Shown piece after piece: positions 7,622-17,700 of a stretch of DNA of 64,000 nucleotides. Location: contig OZ241331.1 of the NCBI GenBank assembly GCA_965200005.1, positions 1,364,001 to 1,428,000 on the forward strand, written 5' to 3'. Origin of the DNA: Aldehydirespirator sp965200005. Lineage in GTDB: Bacteria > Actinomycetota > Acidimicrobiia > Acidimicrobiales > Aldehydirespiratoraceae. The stretch's first letter is position 1. Every line of letters starts with the position of its first letter. Both the position numbers and the translations under genes were made by a program. Under the pieces are notes generated by a model. The model was not told the origin of the DNA. It was given only the letters and a program-made list of their open reading frames with translations, and made no database searches.

Positions 7622-9175
7622 GTGACAGAGGAGAGCACCCCATCCGACACCGAATCTGCTCGAGCGCACAGCTCGCTCGGTCTGAGCGCAGAGATCAGCG
7701 ATCCACACGCCTATAACAACACGGTTCAGCGCTTCAAACAACGTGGCATTGCCCTGCCGACTTTCGCGGAACTACGTGACCCGTCAACGATTCCACCGGG
7801 ACGCCTGGCGCCACTAGCCGGGTTGGATCGCAACGAGCCGGATGCCGCGAATCTCTTCAGGGTTAACTGGTTCGGACGCCTTGACGGGAGCGGCCCGCAT
7901 GAGGTGCCTGACTACATCGAGCTGCCGCCGGAGCTGACTGGTGTTGAAGCCCGGATCTTGCTGGCGCTAGGTAACCGTTTCCCGATGATCCGAGCTCACA
8001 AAGTGCTTGCCGCTTACGCGTGTTTGGCTCCGCGGCTCGTCACTGGCGGGTTTGACCCGACGAGGCATCGTGCCGTCTGGCCTTCTACGGGAAATTACGC
8101 CCGTGGTGGTGTGGCGATCAGTCGCATTATGGACTGCCGGGGTGTTGCGGTGCTTCCCGCAGGCATGAGTAAGGCTCGCTTTGATTGGCTTGAGAAGTGG
8201 ACACTAGATCCCGTCAATGACATCGTGCGCACACCGGGTACTGAGTCAAATGTCAAAGAGATTTATGACGCCTGCAACGAGATGCAACTCGACCCGAGCA
8301 ATGCGATTATCAATCAGTTTTCTGAATTTGCCAATCATCTGGGTCACTACAGCGTTACAGGTGCCGCACTAGAGCGGGTCTTTGAGCATGCGTCTGCTAG
8401 CGAGAGCAATTCACGGTTGGCAGCGTTTGTGTCTGCATCAGGGTCGGCTGGCACGCTTGGAGCGGGTGACTATCTCAAGGAACGTCACGGGGCTCGAATA
8501 GTGGCTGCCGAGGCACTTGAGTGTCCAACTCTGCTTGAGAACGGCTTTGGTGAGCACAACATTCAAGGCATCGGCGACAAGCATGTGCCCTTGATTCACA
8601 ATGTGATGAACACAGATGACATCGTGGCTGTGAGCGATGTGTGTACCGATTCATGTGACGTGTTGTTCAATACTCCTGCGGGTCGGGATCATCTTGTGGA
8701 TCGTGGCGGCATTGATGTCAATCTCGTTGGTGCATTAACCCATATGGGCTACTCATCGTCATGCAATGCGCTGGCGGCAATCGCTGTGGCTAAAGCTCAC
8801 GACATGGGTCGTGAAGATGTCATTGTGACCGTTGCCACTGACGGATCCGAAATGTATGACGCTGAACGAGAGTCCTTTCTCGGGCGACACTATCGGGGTG
8901 GCTATGATGACGTTGCTGCCGCCCGTGCATTTGGCGACAGTCTCGCCGACGGGGTTGGCGGCGAGGTTAAACACCTGGAGTGCTCAGAGGCACAGCGACG
9001 CCGGATATTCAATCTTGGCTACTTCACGTGGGTGGAACAGCAGGGCATTGATTTTGCTGACTTCGTGGCGCGCAGCCACCAGGGCTTCTGGGATTCGATG
9101 CGACACTTCGTTGATGATTGGGATGAGTTGATTGTCGAGTTCAATGCCCGTACCGGCGCCCGAGACGACGAGTGA
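7622..9175 (+). CDS. Fold-type-II PLP-dependent enzyme (cysteine synthase-like)
   Basis: A 517-residue member of the tryptophan-synthase-beta superfamily, longer than ordinary cysteine synthases. Lys127 in RAHKVLAAY is the likely Schiff-base lysine; STGNYARGGVAISR is the substrate/PLP loop, and ASGSAGTLGAGDYLK the glycine-rich phosphate-binding loop. A conserved ECPTLLENGFGEHNIQGIG segment follows. Large proteins of this type occur in actinobacteria and Chloroflexi, annotated only as PLP-dependent lyase/thiolase. It starts at GTG 7622, is divergent from the YeiH-type exporter, and runs into a second PLP enzyme. Substrate unknown. Confidence 0.85.
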   Translation: MTEESTPSDTESARAHSSLGLSAEISDPHAYNNTVQRFKQRGIALPTFAELRDPSTIPPGRLAPLAGLDRNEPDAANLFRVNWFGRLDGSGPHEVPDYIELPPELTGVEARILLALGNRFPMIRAHKVLAAYACLAPRLVTGGFDPTRHRAVWPSTGNYARGGVAISRIMDCRGVAVLPAGMSKARFDWLEKWTLDPVNDIVRTPGTESNVKEIYDACNEMQLDPSNAIINQFSEFANHLGHYSVTGAALERVFEHASASESNSRLAAFVSASGSAGTLGAGDYLKERHGARIVAAEALECPTLLENGFGEHNIQGIGDKHVPLIHNVMNTDDIVAVSDVCTDSCDVLFNTPAGRDHLVDRGGIDVNLVGALTHMGYSSSCNALAAIAVAKAHDMGREDVIVTVATDGSEMYDAERESFLGRHYRGGYDDVAAARAFGDSLADGVGGEVKHLECSEAQRRRIFNLGYFTWVEQQGIDFADFVARSHQGFWDSMRHFVDDWDELIVEFNARTGARDDE

Positions 9176-10511
9176 TTGTGGCTCAACTTCTGTTCAGATG
9201 ACTGTGAGGCAGGGATCAACTTTCGAGCGTTACTTGACGCGCCTTGACGCGTACCGGTGGTTTCGCACCCAGCTTGAGCCAGGTGTCGTTGCATCCACGA
9301 TCAGGCGGCTCGATGAATCAGTAGCTGAAGTTGATGGCCGAGGGTTCGTAGCGACACCGTTTGAGACAGCTCCCGACCTTGCAAGAGCAGCCGGCTTGGC
9401 TGGAGTCGAGCTGTGGGTCAAGGACGAGACGTGCAATGTGTCGGGGTCACACAAGGCCCGACACCTCTTCGGTGTAGCACTTGCGCACCAACTCGAACTT
9501 GCGACGGCTTCTGACTCCGAAGAGCCTGCGAATGCCGCGCCGTTCGCGATTGCAAGCTGTGGTAATGCCGCGCTAGCAGCCGCCGTGGTAGCACGAGCGC
9601 TTGAGCATCCACTAGAGGTGTTCGTTCCCACATGGGCCAACGAAACGGTCACAGATCGCATCTCCGGGTTGGGCGGGCGCGTTAGGTGTTGCGAGCGCCA
9701 GTCAGGTGTGGCCGGAGATCCTGCTCATCACGCAATGCTTGCTGCAATAGCGGATGGCGCGATCCCGTTCTCCTGTCAGGGCACCGAGACCCCGACAACG
9801 ATCGAAGGCGGACGCACGCTGGCATGGGAGATGGTCGACACCCTGGCTGAACACGACGGCGATGTGACGCCCCGACTCGATCGTGTTGCTGTGCAGGTCG
9901 GCGGTGGGGCGCTGGCAACGGCGGTACTGGGCGGGCTGGCGGACTCGGTGGCGCGAACCGAACTAGCCGGGATGCCGGTGGTGCATGCGGTGCAACCTGT
10001 GGGCAACCATCCATTGGTGCGCGCCTGGGACACGGTTGCTGCGGAGTTGCTCGATGAGCCTCTAAGGCCATCAAATGCTGGGCGGGCAGCGTCGGCACGA
10101 GCCATCGGCCCGCTTGAATCTGGTGTGTTGCGGGCAGTTATCCGGAGGCTTGCGGGATCACCGGAGCGCTACATGCGAGTCTGGGAGACGGAACCCGTTT
10201 CATATGCCAGTGGGATACTTGATGACATCACCTACGACTGGCTCGGGATAGTCGAGGCAATGCTCGTTTCTGGCGGGTGGCCCATTGTCGCGTCCGAAGA
10301 CGACTTCAAGCGAGCGCATCGTTTGGCGCATCAGCACACACACATCAACGTGTGCCCAACGGGTGCTTCGGGTCTTGGAGGACTGCTGGCGTTGCAAGCC
10401 TCAGCAAGCGAGTCAGGCCTTGGTCATGTCTCGGAGGGCGAACGTGTCGCAGTGCTGTTCACAGGCCAGATGCGCCCCGGTGACCCTGATCCGCTGATGC
10501 CCGCAAGCTGA
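9144..10511 (+). CDS. Second fold-type-II PLP-dependent enzyme (threonine synthase/dehydratase-like)
   Basis: About 455 residues. The lysine motif KDETCNVSGSHKAR puts the Schiff-base lysine near residue 104; ASCGNAALAAAVVAR is the substrate loop and VQVGGGALATAVLGG the phosphate-binding glycine loop. It resembles threonine synthase, serine/threonine dehydratase and cysteine synthase folds without matching one clearly. ATG 9144 overlaps the upstream PLP gene by 32 bp; ATG 9198 is an alternative that gives no overlap and begins just before the conserved part. Together with the upstream enzyme and MarR gene it forms a tight operon, so the two PLP enzymes probably act in one pathway or complex. 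Confidence 0.83.
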   Translation: MPVPAPETTSDCGSTSVQMTVRQGSTFERYLTRLDAYRWFRTQLEPGVVASTIRRLDESVAEVDGRGFVATPFETAPDLARAAGLAGVELWVKDETCNVSGSHKARHLFGVALAHQLELATASDSEEPANAAPFAIASCGNAALAAAVVARALEHPLEVFVPTWANETVTDRISGLGGRVRCCERQSGVAGDPAHHAMLAAIADGAIPFSCQGTETPTTIEGGRTLAWEMVDTLAEHDGDVTPRLDRVAVQVGGGALATAVLGGLADSVARTELAGMPVVHAVQPVGNHPLVRAWDTVAAELLDEPLRPSNAGRAASARAIGPLESGVLRAVIRRLAGSPERYMRVWETEPVSYASGILDDITYDWLGIVEAMLVSGGWPIVASEDDFKRAHRLAHQHTHINVCPTGASGLGGLLALQASASESGLGHVSEGERVAVLFTGQMRPGDPDPLMPAS

Positions 10512-10514
10512 GTC

Positions 10515-11279
10515 GTGTCCCCCGAACCTCATCAAGAGCACGGCTCAAGTTTGCCTGAACCGGGTGAAGGGTCTGAGGCCTCGGCTGAAACCGAAGAGGA
10601 ACAACGCTTGAAGCGTGACGAGCTACTAGAGCCGCTCAGCCCGACTGTCGCTGAAAAACACCGCTCGACTCTCGGTGTGCTGGTGCTGACTTTCGTCGCA
10701 GGCCGCTTGCTTGAGTCTTGGTTGTCTGATTTGCTGGCGCCGCGCCAACTCGATCCATCAAGCTACGCAGCCCTCATCTCGCTGTGGTTGTCAGGTCCGC
10801 CCCACAGGCTGAACGCAGGGGAACTAGCAACACGAGTCGTCCAGTCCTCAGGTGGTGCTACCAAGACCGTGCAACGACTAGCCGACCGTGGCCTAGTGCG
10901 ACGTGTTGCTGATCCCGAAGACAGACGCCGGAATCTCTATCAGTTGACACCCGCAGGATTCCGGCTGGCACATGAAACGCTTGGTTTTGTGCTCGAGGCC
11001 TTTGACGCAGAGATCGAAGGTCTTGATGACCCAACCCGTGATGAAGGTGACTGTTTCGCTCACAACTCTCGTAGCCGAGATAAGCGAGCGCATGAGCCGC
11101 TGACCTCAGCAACAACCTTGTTTGAGCGTTGCAGCGGATGGTGTCGACTCTGGTCACGCAGCTGCAAGAGCCACTCGGCTAGCTCTAGGCCGCGATGTCT
11201 TCTTGCTGCGCCACCACGCTTGCTGCTGTGGTTGCGTCAGTCATGGCAGCTCTCAGGTCTGGGACCTCTGCGGAGATAG
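10515..11279 (+). CDS. MarR-family transcriptional regulator with probable 3' frameshift
   Basis: Residues about 90-150 form a MarR winged helix: LNAGELATRVVQSSGGATKTV, RLADRGLVRRVADPEDRRR and NLYQLTPAGFRLA. After codon GAT at 11040 the frame continues to 11279 with a Cys/Arg/Ser-rich tail unlike MarR proteins and overlapping the AddA-like gene on the other strand. The next frame from 11041 reads VTVSLTTLVAEISERMSR and stops at 11101-11103, which is a natural MarR C-terminal helix. The ancestral gene was therefore probably 10515-11103 and carries one extra base (or two missing) near 11040. It follows the PLP enzymes by 3 bp and likely regulates them. Confidence 0.75.
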   Translation: MSPEPHQEHGSSLPEPGEGSEASAETEEEQRLKRDELLEPLSPTVAEKHRSTLGVLVLTFVAGRLLESWLSDLLAPRQLDPSSYAALISLWLSGPPHRLNAGELATRVVQSSGGATKTVQRLADRGLVRRVADPEDRRRNLYQLTPAGFRLAHETLGFVLEAFDAEIEGLDDPTRDEGDCFAHNSRSRDKRAHEPLTSATTLFERCSGWCRLWSRSCKSHSASSRPRCLLAAPPRLLLWLRQSWQLSGLGPLRR

Positions 11280-14200
11280 CCCGATCCCTGGAGGTGAACA
11301 CAAACACCATGCGAGCGACCTTCTCGCCTGTGGCAGCCTCAAGCGCAGCGGCATAAGCGCCACCTTGTAAGCGGTAGCGCGTGAGCTTCTCCTTGAGGTC
11401 ATCGTCATTATCAACAGCGTCCGTCTTCCAATCGATGATCACTAGACCGGCGTCGGTCCGGTAGACGAGATCGATGTATCCCTCAACTAACTGCCCCTCA
11501 AGCTCGGCAGCTACGAACATCTCCCGACTGCACCACGACGCCGAGGCGGCCTCTCGGGCGATGTCGGTTGCAAGCGCGACCCGAGCGAGCTGCTCGATTA
11601 GCTTCCAACGTTTCGGGACGCCTTCCACCATTGCTTGAGCCTTCGCAACGGACTCGATGTCACCTCCGTCGTCGCTGTCGTCAAGCGTGTCAAGTTCGAC
11701 TGTTTGTAGCGCTGCGTGAACTGCGCGACCGACCTGAGTGCCGTAGCGTCCCTTCTGCCAGGGACGGTTTGCGTCCCGTTCGTCCTTGTCAAGCCCGGGA
11801 TCGCCAGCGCGGGAGTCAACGCCAGCAGCATGGCGAGCAAGCGCAGTAGCAGAAACAGCCGCTTGTCGACTGGCCGCCGCGATCGCAAAGTCGCGCTCAG
11901 CCATCCATTGCTCTCGCTTATTCAATTGCTGTTCATGCAGAGCCCTTTGCCGTGCCCCAGAAACCGACGAGGGGTCTACCGATGGTTCATGTTGAGTCTG
12001 GTCGTTGCCCTCGGAGTCAAGGTGCTGGGCATCCCTAGTTGCGCCCGCGCCAGTTAGCTCAACGGCCAGCGTTTTCTTGTCAGTCACTTTGCGATGGAGG
12101 CTCACGACTAAGTGGTCGCGGGCTCGGGTACAAGCCACGTAGAGCAGTCGCCGCCGCTCGTCTTTGTCCATCGCTTCGTCAATCGGTCTCCAGTCCTCAA
12201 ATTGCTCGGACTCAACCTGTGCATTGACACGCACGGCGGCGGGTTCGCCTGGAGGAAAGGCCACCGTGGGTCCGTAGTAGCGCCTGCCCATCTGGCTCGA
12301 CATACCCGAGACGATGGTGATCGGGAACTCAAGGCCCTTAGCTCCATGAATCGTGAGAATCCGCACGCTGTCATCATCAGTTTCGGGCAGCACGGTCTCG
12401 GTCACCCTGGCATTGTCGGCGCCTTGCAGCCGAGCCCACTCCAGAAATGCACGCAGACCTCTCCCGCCTGCATCCGACCAAGCCCTCGCCTGATCAACCA
12501 CAAATCGCAACCGACGCCAGACATCTCGCGGCCGTCCTGTAGCTACTGCCGACTCAAGAGCCCCACGATCACGGATGATGCGCTCTAGCAGTTGAGCCGG
12601 TGTAAGCCACCAACGCTGATCATGAAGCTCACGCAGGTGCACGATCCCCTCAGCGACGGGGTGGTTGTATCCGGGCTTGCCGTATCGCAAATCCACAAGG
12701 TTGCGCTGAACACGTGACAGCAGTGAGAAGCGGCCGTTACACGCAAGCTTCCAGTGCGCTAGATCGTCGTCGCCGCAGCCATATAGGGCTGATCGCAGCG
12801 TTGCTACGAGAGCTAACTCGTCGGTGGGATCAGATACCGCTTGGGCCGCGAGCAACAGGTCGCGAACCTCGCGAGTGCCATACACAAGCGTCGAAGTTTC
12901 AGCCCTGTAGCTGACTGCTGCCTTGTCAAGGGCGGTCTCGAGAGCGTCAAGGCTGATACGTGCAGGTATCAAAATCGCAATGTCACCTGCCCGGGCTGGC
13001 CGGGTTGAGGCATTGGAACCGTGATTGTCTCGCACCTGCCAACCCTCTTGGAGGGCTCTCTCGACAGTATTGGCCACGCTCATCGCTTCGATCTCTCGCA
13101 GCATCTCGGCGTTGATCTTGATGGGTTCGGTGGTTCTGATCCCCGAGACCGGGTCCGCATGCACCTCTTTGGGAAGCGGTTTGGCTCCGATCACGGCAAC
13201 ACCAGGACCCGCGTCTAGATTGCCGAGCCACGCTCTCTGTGACTCGTAAGGCGGCTGGCTGTCGGGTCGCTTGGAGTCTTGAACGATCAGCTTGCCGAAT
13301 ACGTCATTGACCCAGTCGACTATGCATTCGCTGCTACGGAAGTTAGTTGTTAACGAGTGCCGCTCACCATCACGAGCCTCATTGCGCTTATCGTCAGGAC
13401 GCTTGCTGTCAGGCCTGGGCGCTACGTAGTCTCCCGCCCTCAGATAGTTGCCGATGTCTGCGCGACGGAAACGGTAGATCGACTGTTTCGCATCGCCGAC
13501 AAAGAACAGCCTTCCTGGCTCTAGCTTCATCTCGTACCACTCTTTGTGCGAGTTTTCGTAGTCGCTCGATGCGATCAGCACTGCCAACTCGATCTGGATC
13601 GGGTCGGTGTCTTGTGACTCATCAAGCAACAGGCGCCGGTAGCGCTGCTGCAAGGTGCGGCGAACTTCGATGCCACGCCGCGGGTGGCGAAGCAGCATTC
13701 TTGCTCGCACCAACAGATCGTGGAACTCCAGACAGCCCTCAACTTTGCGCTGCTCGGCCGACTTGATCGTCTCGTCGGCGAGAAGCGCCACAACGTATTC
13801 GAGGGCGTCCTGTGTAAGCGGCGTCAACGCGGCTTCGCACTCCTCTTTGACCTGTTTGATCGAGCGCCTCACGGCGTTTATCCCGCAACTCCAGTTGGTG
13901 GTCGAAGCAGTGCCCCTCTTGACGGGCATCTTTGCTTGAGCAAGGAGTTCAGAAACGGCAGCACTGCGCTCAGCGCCAGACCTGCTTCTCAACCTTGGCG
14001 CAATCTTGGTCATGGCAGCGAGCTTCTGCGCTACACCGTCGGAGAAGTTGTGGCACGAATTCAGGTAGCCATGGGCCGAACTGAACTTTGCCCTGATGGC
14101 CTTCGTGTCGAGTCGCCGTAGATCAACCGGTTGCGCATCGAGGTCGATCCTTCTGCGGATGAGGTCCCAGTTCTGGTTCAGTTGCACTGCAACTTCCCGC

Positions 14201-14793
14201 AACTTGTCAAGCCTGGCACCCTGCCATTCGAGCAACAGCAAAGAGTTGGCCGCTTTGGGATTCTCGACGAGTTTCTCAGCGAAGCGGCGCCAGCGGTCAC
14301 CAAACGCAATCTGCGAGCCGATCTGGTCTACCACTTCCACGTTCGGTGGTAGGCCCGCCTGGGTTGGGTGTTCTGCCAGAATTCGCTGCGCAAACGAGTG
14401 GAGAGTGGAGACCGCGGCAGAGTCGAGCTCGCGCAGCGCTTGAGCAGCCAAATGGGGCTTGACAGGCGGCATCCCCACGGCTCGTTTGTCGTCCTGCGAT
14501 GACGTACGACACTGGTCAAGCTCGCGGCGTATTCGGTCACGCAGTTCTGCAGCAGCCTTCTCGGTGAAGGTGATGGCAGCAATCCGTTTCATCGGTATGC
14601 CGGATTCAACTAGGGCCAGCACCCGTCCTACGAGTGCAGTTGTCTTACCAGATCCAGCTCCGGCATCTACGAACAGTGTCTTGTCAAGGTTCTTGAGGAT
14701 GGCGTTGCGTTGCGATGCATCCGCTGGCTGTGGATCGTCTGGTGGCCGCTGATCTTCAGTCTGTTCTGGTGATGTGTCCGGGAGCGAACTCAT
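11185..14793 (-). CDS. addA: AddA/RecB-like UvrD helicase-nuclease
   Basis: A 1202-residue superfamily 1 helicase with a C-terminal RecB-family nuclease, the motor/nuclease subunit of a double-strand-break resection complex. Helicase motifs in order: I DAGAGSGKTT, Ia ITFTEKAAAEL, II LLLDESQDTDP, III GDAKQSIYRFRRADI, IV TTNFRSSE, V TIHGAKGLEF and VI LLYVACTRARDHLV. The nuclease domain shows GRAVHAALQ, VEGYIDLVY, IIDWKTDAV and a later LQGGAYAAAL (motif QxxxY). It overlaps the upstream addB-like gene by 4 bp (ATGA). Distinguishing AddA from AdnA or RecB by eye is uncertain, but the two-nuclease pair fits AddAB/AdnAB. Confidence 0.9.
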   Translation of the reverse strand: MSSLPDTSPEQTEDQRPPDDPQPADASQRNAILKNLDKTLFVDAGAGSGKTTALVGRVLALVESGIPMKRIAAITFTEKAAAELRDRIRRELDQCRTSSQDDKRAVGMPPVKPHLAAQALRELDSAAVSTLHSFAQRILAEHPTQAGLPPNVEVVDQIGSQIAFGDRWRRFAEKLVENPKAANSLLLLEWQGARLDKLREVAVQLNQNWDLIRRRIDLDAQPVDLRRLDTKAIRAKFSSAHGYLNSCHNFSDGVAQKLAAMTKIAPRLRSRSGAERSAAVSELLAQAKMPVKRGTASTTNWSCGINAVRRSIKQVKEECEAALTPLTQDALEYVVALLADETIKSAEQRKVEGCLEFHDLLVRARMLLRHPRRGIEVRRTLQQRYRRLLLDESQDTDPIQIELAVLIASSDYENSHKEWYEMKLEPGRLFFVGDAKQSIYRFRRADIGNYLRAGDYVAPRPDSKRPDDKRNEARDGERHSLTTNFRSSECIVDWVNDVFGKLIVQDSKRPDSQPPYESQRAWLGNLDAGPGVAVIGAKPLPKEVHADPVSGIRTTEPIKINAEMLREIEAMSVANTVERALQEGWQVRDNHGSNASTRPARAGDIAILIPARISLDALETALDKAAVSYRAETSTLVYGTREVRDLLLAAQAVSDPTDELALVATLRSALYGCGDDDLAHWKLACNGRFSLLSRVQRNLVDLRYGKPGYNHPVAEGIVHLRELHDQRWWLTPAQLLERIIRDRGALESAVATGRPRDVWRRLRFVVDQARAWSDAGGRGLRAFLEWARLQGADNARVTETVLPETDDDSVRILTIHGAKGLEFPITIVSGMSSQMGRRYYGPTVAFPPGEPAAVRVNAQVESEQFEDWRPIDEAMDKDERRRLLYVACTRARDHLVVSLHRKVTDKKTLAVELTGAGATRDAQHLDSEGNDQTQHEPSVDPSSVSGARQRALHEQQLNKREQWMAERDFAIAAASRQAAVSATALARHAAGVDSRAGDPGLDKDERDANRPWQKGRYGTQVGRAVHAALQTVELDTLDDSDDGGDIESVAKAQAMVEGVPKRWKLIEQLARVALATDIAREAASASWCSREMFVAAELEGQLVEGYIDLVYRTDAGLVIIDWKTDAVDNDDDLKEKLTRYRLQGGAYAAALEAATGEKVARMVFVFTSRDRAISAEVPDLRAAMTDATTAASVVAQQEDIAA

Positions 14794-17700
14794 CGTGAAC
14801 CTCCAAGACTCGACACTGCGTGTGCGGGTCGGGCAGGTTTCTTTGACTCCTCGACATCTGACTCCCTAAGTGCTGCAACGAGATCGGGTTCGACGATTCC
14901 GGTGTATGGCCACACGTCTGGGCTCTCTCGTTTGCGCTGCCAGTCGCGCCAGGCGTCGCCGGTTCCCATGCCGTCTGGTTCGCAGTAGTAGCATGGGACA
15001 AAGAGTCGCCAACCGGGCTTCGAAGGACGCATCGGGAACACGCCATCCCGGATGCCTTCACTTATGGCTCGAACGGTCGCTAGGACCTTGTCTCTTACGA
15101 TGCTGTCGATCTGATAGCCGAGACTCTGGAACCCGCCCTTTTGTGTCACGAACCAGTACTCGCCGTGGACATCACCGGTAATACGGCCTCGATGAGTGCG
15201 GCCACGTTGCAGCATCTCTCGTGCGGCAGCCGCGTACAGCACAAGTTGTAGATGCCCTCCTTCGGGTGTTGGTTGATCAGCGTCCAACTTCTTGTAGCGC
15301 CTGGTCGAACCAGTCTTGTAGTCGATGACTACTAGTCCTCGCCCACTGACTCCTGTGGCCGTATTCGATCTGGTCTCGTCGATGCGGTCGATGGAACCCC
15401 GGAGCCGCACCGTTAAGGGTTCCTCAAACTCGCTCTCGTTGCAGTCAGTCACATGGTTGGTGAGCTCAACCACAATCGGATTCGCTCGGTCCAAGCTGTC
15501 CGGTTTGCTGGAGCCGAACATCGCGAAGGCAGCCTCCGCCGCAACTGGTCTAGAACTGTGCTCACTCCGCTTCCTTTTGTCGAAATCCAACATGCGATTC
15601 AGGTCGGAAAGGATCTCGCGGCGTTCGTGATCCCAATACAGCGGTCTCCCTACGAGCCCACTGGCCGCAAACCTGTCGCACTCCTCCTGTGCTATCGAAG
15701 CAAGACGTTTGCGTTGCCTGTCCGACCATGCCTCGTCTGGCGCGGGAACTTGCCTGCTTGAGATCGCTTCATTGAGCCAGCGTTCAAGGATGTCGTGAAT
15801 CAGGCTCCCCTTGACTTGAGGTGCCATCCTGTAGCTGTCGTCGGGGTCCTCGAGGGCTCGAACTCCCAGAATGTGCCGCACGAAATATGCGTGAGGACAC
15901 TTCGCCCAGCCTTCAAGCCGGGTGGGGGAGGTGATGTGATCACCATCGAGAGGGTGCGGAAACTGGGCGCCGCCGAGCTTGGCATCAAAGGCCGACAGGT
16001 TGCCGTCGAAGCGTGTGAAGTCGTTTGAGCTACGTGCCTCGATCAACTCCACACCACGCTGCAACTCTTGACGTTGTTGAAGTAGTGGGCTTTCGCTGAC
16101 GAGATTCCCGTGTTCGTGCCAAACGAGCAGCTCTCTGGTGTCGTACTCCTGTTTGGTAGCAACGCCTGCGGGAGTCGCTGATTCGTTGGCTTCAGAGTCT
16201 TCGGCGTCTTCGGCCTCGTTGGGTTTCTTCGGATGTGGATCAGCAGACCTCAAACTCGCAACAAAGGACGGAACCTCGCAGAACCAGTCCTCGCGAAGCT
16301 TGCCGAGGCCCTCAGTAGAAGGCCGCGATCCGCTCTGTTGCTCGACAATGTCCAGTAGCCAGCGGCTCGGCGCCCGGTATGTGGACCTGCGGAGGTTGCC
16401 CCTCGGGTACAGCGCCAGAACCTCGCGCGCCGCGCTCAAGAGTGCGAGCAGAGCCCGGTGATCTTCGGCCGTGCGGTCTGCTCGCAACGCCAGGTCAGGT
16501 GCAACTGTGCGTCTTTCTCGATCGGGGAGCAGGGGATCGTCCTGCAGACGAGCCGGAAAGGTGCCTTCTGCTAACCCACACACGACGAGAAGGTCGATCT
16601 CGGCACCGACGGCAGCACTGGGAAGGCCCACTATCACCCCGTGTCCGAACTTTCCGTGTCGCCCGGTTGTTGCCTCAAGTTCCATCTGTAGGGAACGCCG
16701 GAAGGCATCAAGTGAGGGGCGGTTATCGACCTCATCGAGGTAGGCCAGGCGGTTGATGGAGTCGGTAACCGCGGTGGCGAATCGCAATTCGCTGGGGGGC
16801 CAGCCACTGGCCTGCCGGTGTCTCGTGTGGGGGAGGTATCGCCTCAGCAGGCCACTGCACCACTCCGACAGTTCCAACCAACTGCTTATTTCGGCACTCG
16901 CGCTCAGATCCTCGTCGAGCGCTTCGATGAAGCTTTGCAGCTGCCGAGCCTCCGTGGCTTGACGACTCAACCAGCTAGATCTGCTCTCGTTTCCCTGTTC
17001 TATTGCTTCCGACGACCTCCGCTCGAGATCGTCCGCGTGTCGCTCGAGCCGCTCTTGCCACTGGGTCAAGCCCCCCGTCAAACCTGCCTCACGGGCTATG
17101 CGCTCCCAGACCGACGACGGTGCCATGCTTCTGCGCCCATCGATGTCGTCAACGAGGATTGGAGCGGATGCGAGCCAAGCCATCACGTCGCGTCGCGGGT
17201 AGTCGTTGTTGAGCAGGTCGAGCATTGCCAAAAGTGCACCGCCGAGCACCGACGTCTCAGCCGAGTCAGCCGTATTGCCAACCCACTCGATGCCGGCCCC
17301 ATCGAGCGCGTCTCCAACCAACCTGGCGTACGGTTCGCTGGCTCCGTATGCGATGGCGCAGCGATGCAGAGGCGTGCCACTGTGAGCAGCCGCAACTACG
17401 GCGCGAACTGCATGGCGGACCTCCTCGTCCGCGTCCGAGACACTAAGCACCTTGACTTTGTCGGCGTCGCGCTTGGCTGCGTACTGGCATCGACTCGAAT
17501 TGGCTCGAACGTTGCGCCGCCGATCCGGCGGGCCAATGCGAGCTCGCAGCCGTGCGACTGCCTTCTTGACAGGTTCGTCCGCACTCTCGTTGCCCGTTAG
17601 TGCAGCAATGACTGTGGTTTCAACGTGACTAGCCACTGCCGTCAACAGTCGAGACTCCGTAGCCGTCAATCGCTCGGGGCAGAACACCACTAGCTCCCCG

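Noticed and set aside
13347..14121. Plus-strand frames opposite the helicase gene
   Set aside because: The minus strand carries complete helicase motifs; the opposing frames are Arg/Ser/Cys-rich shadows.
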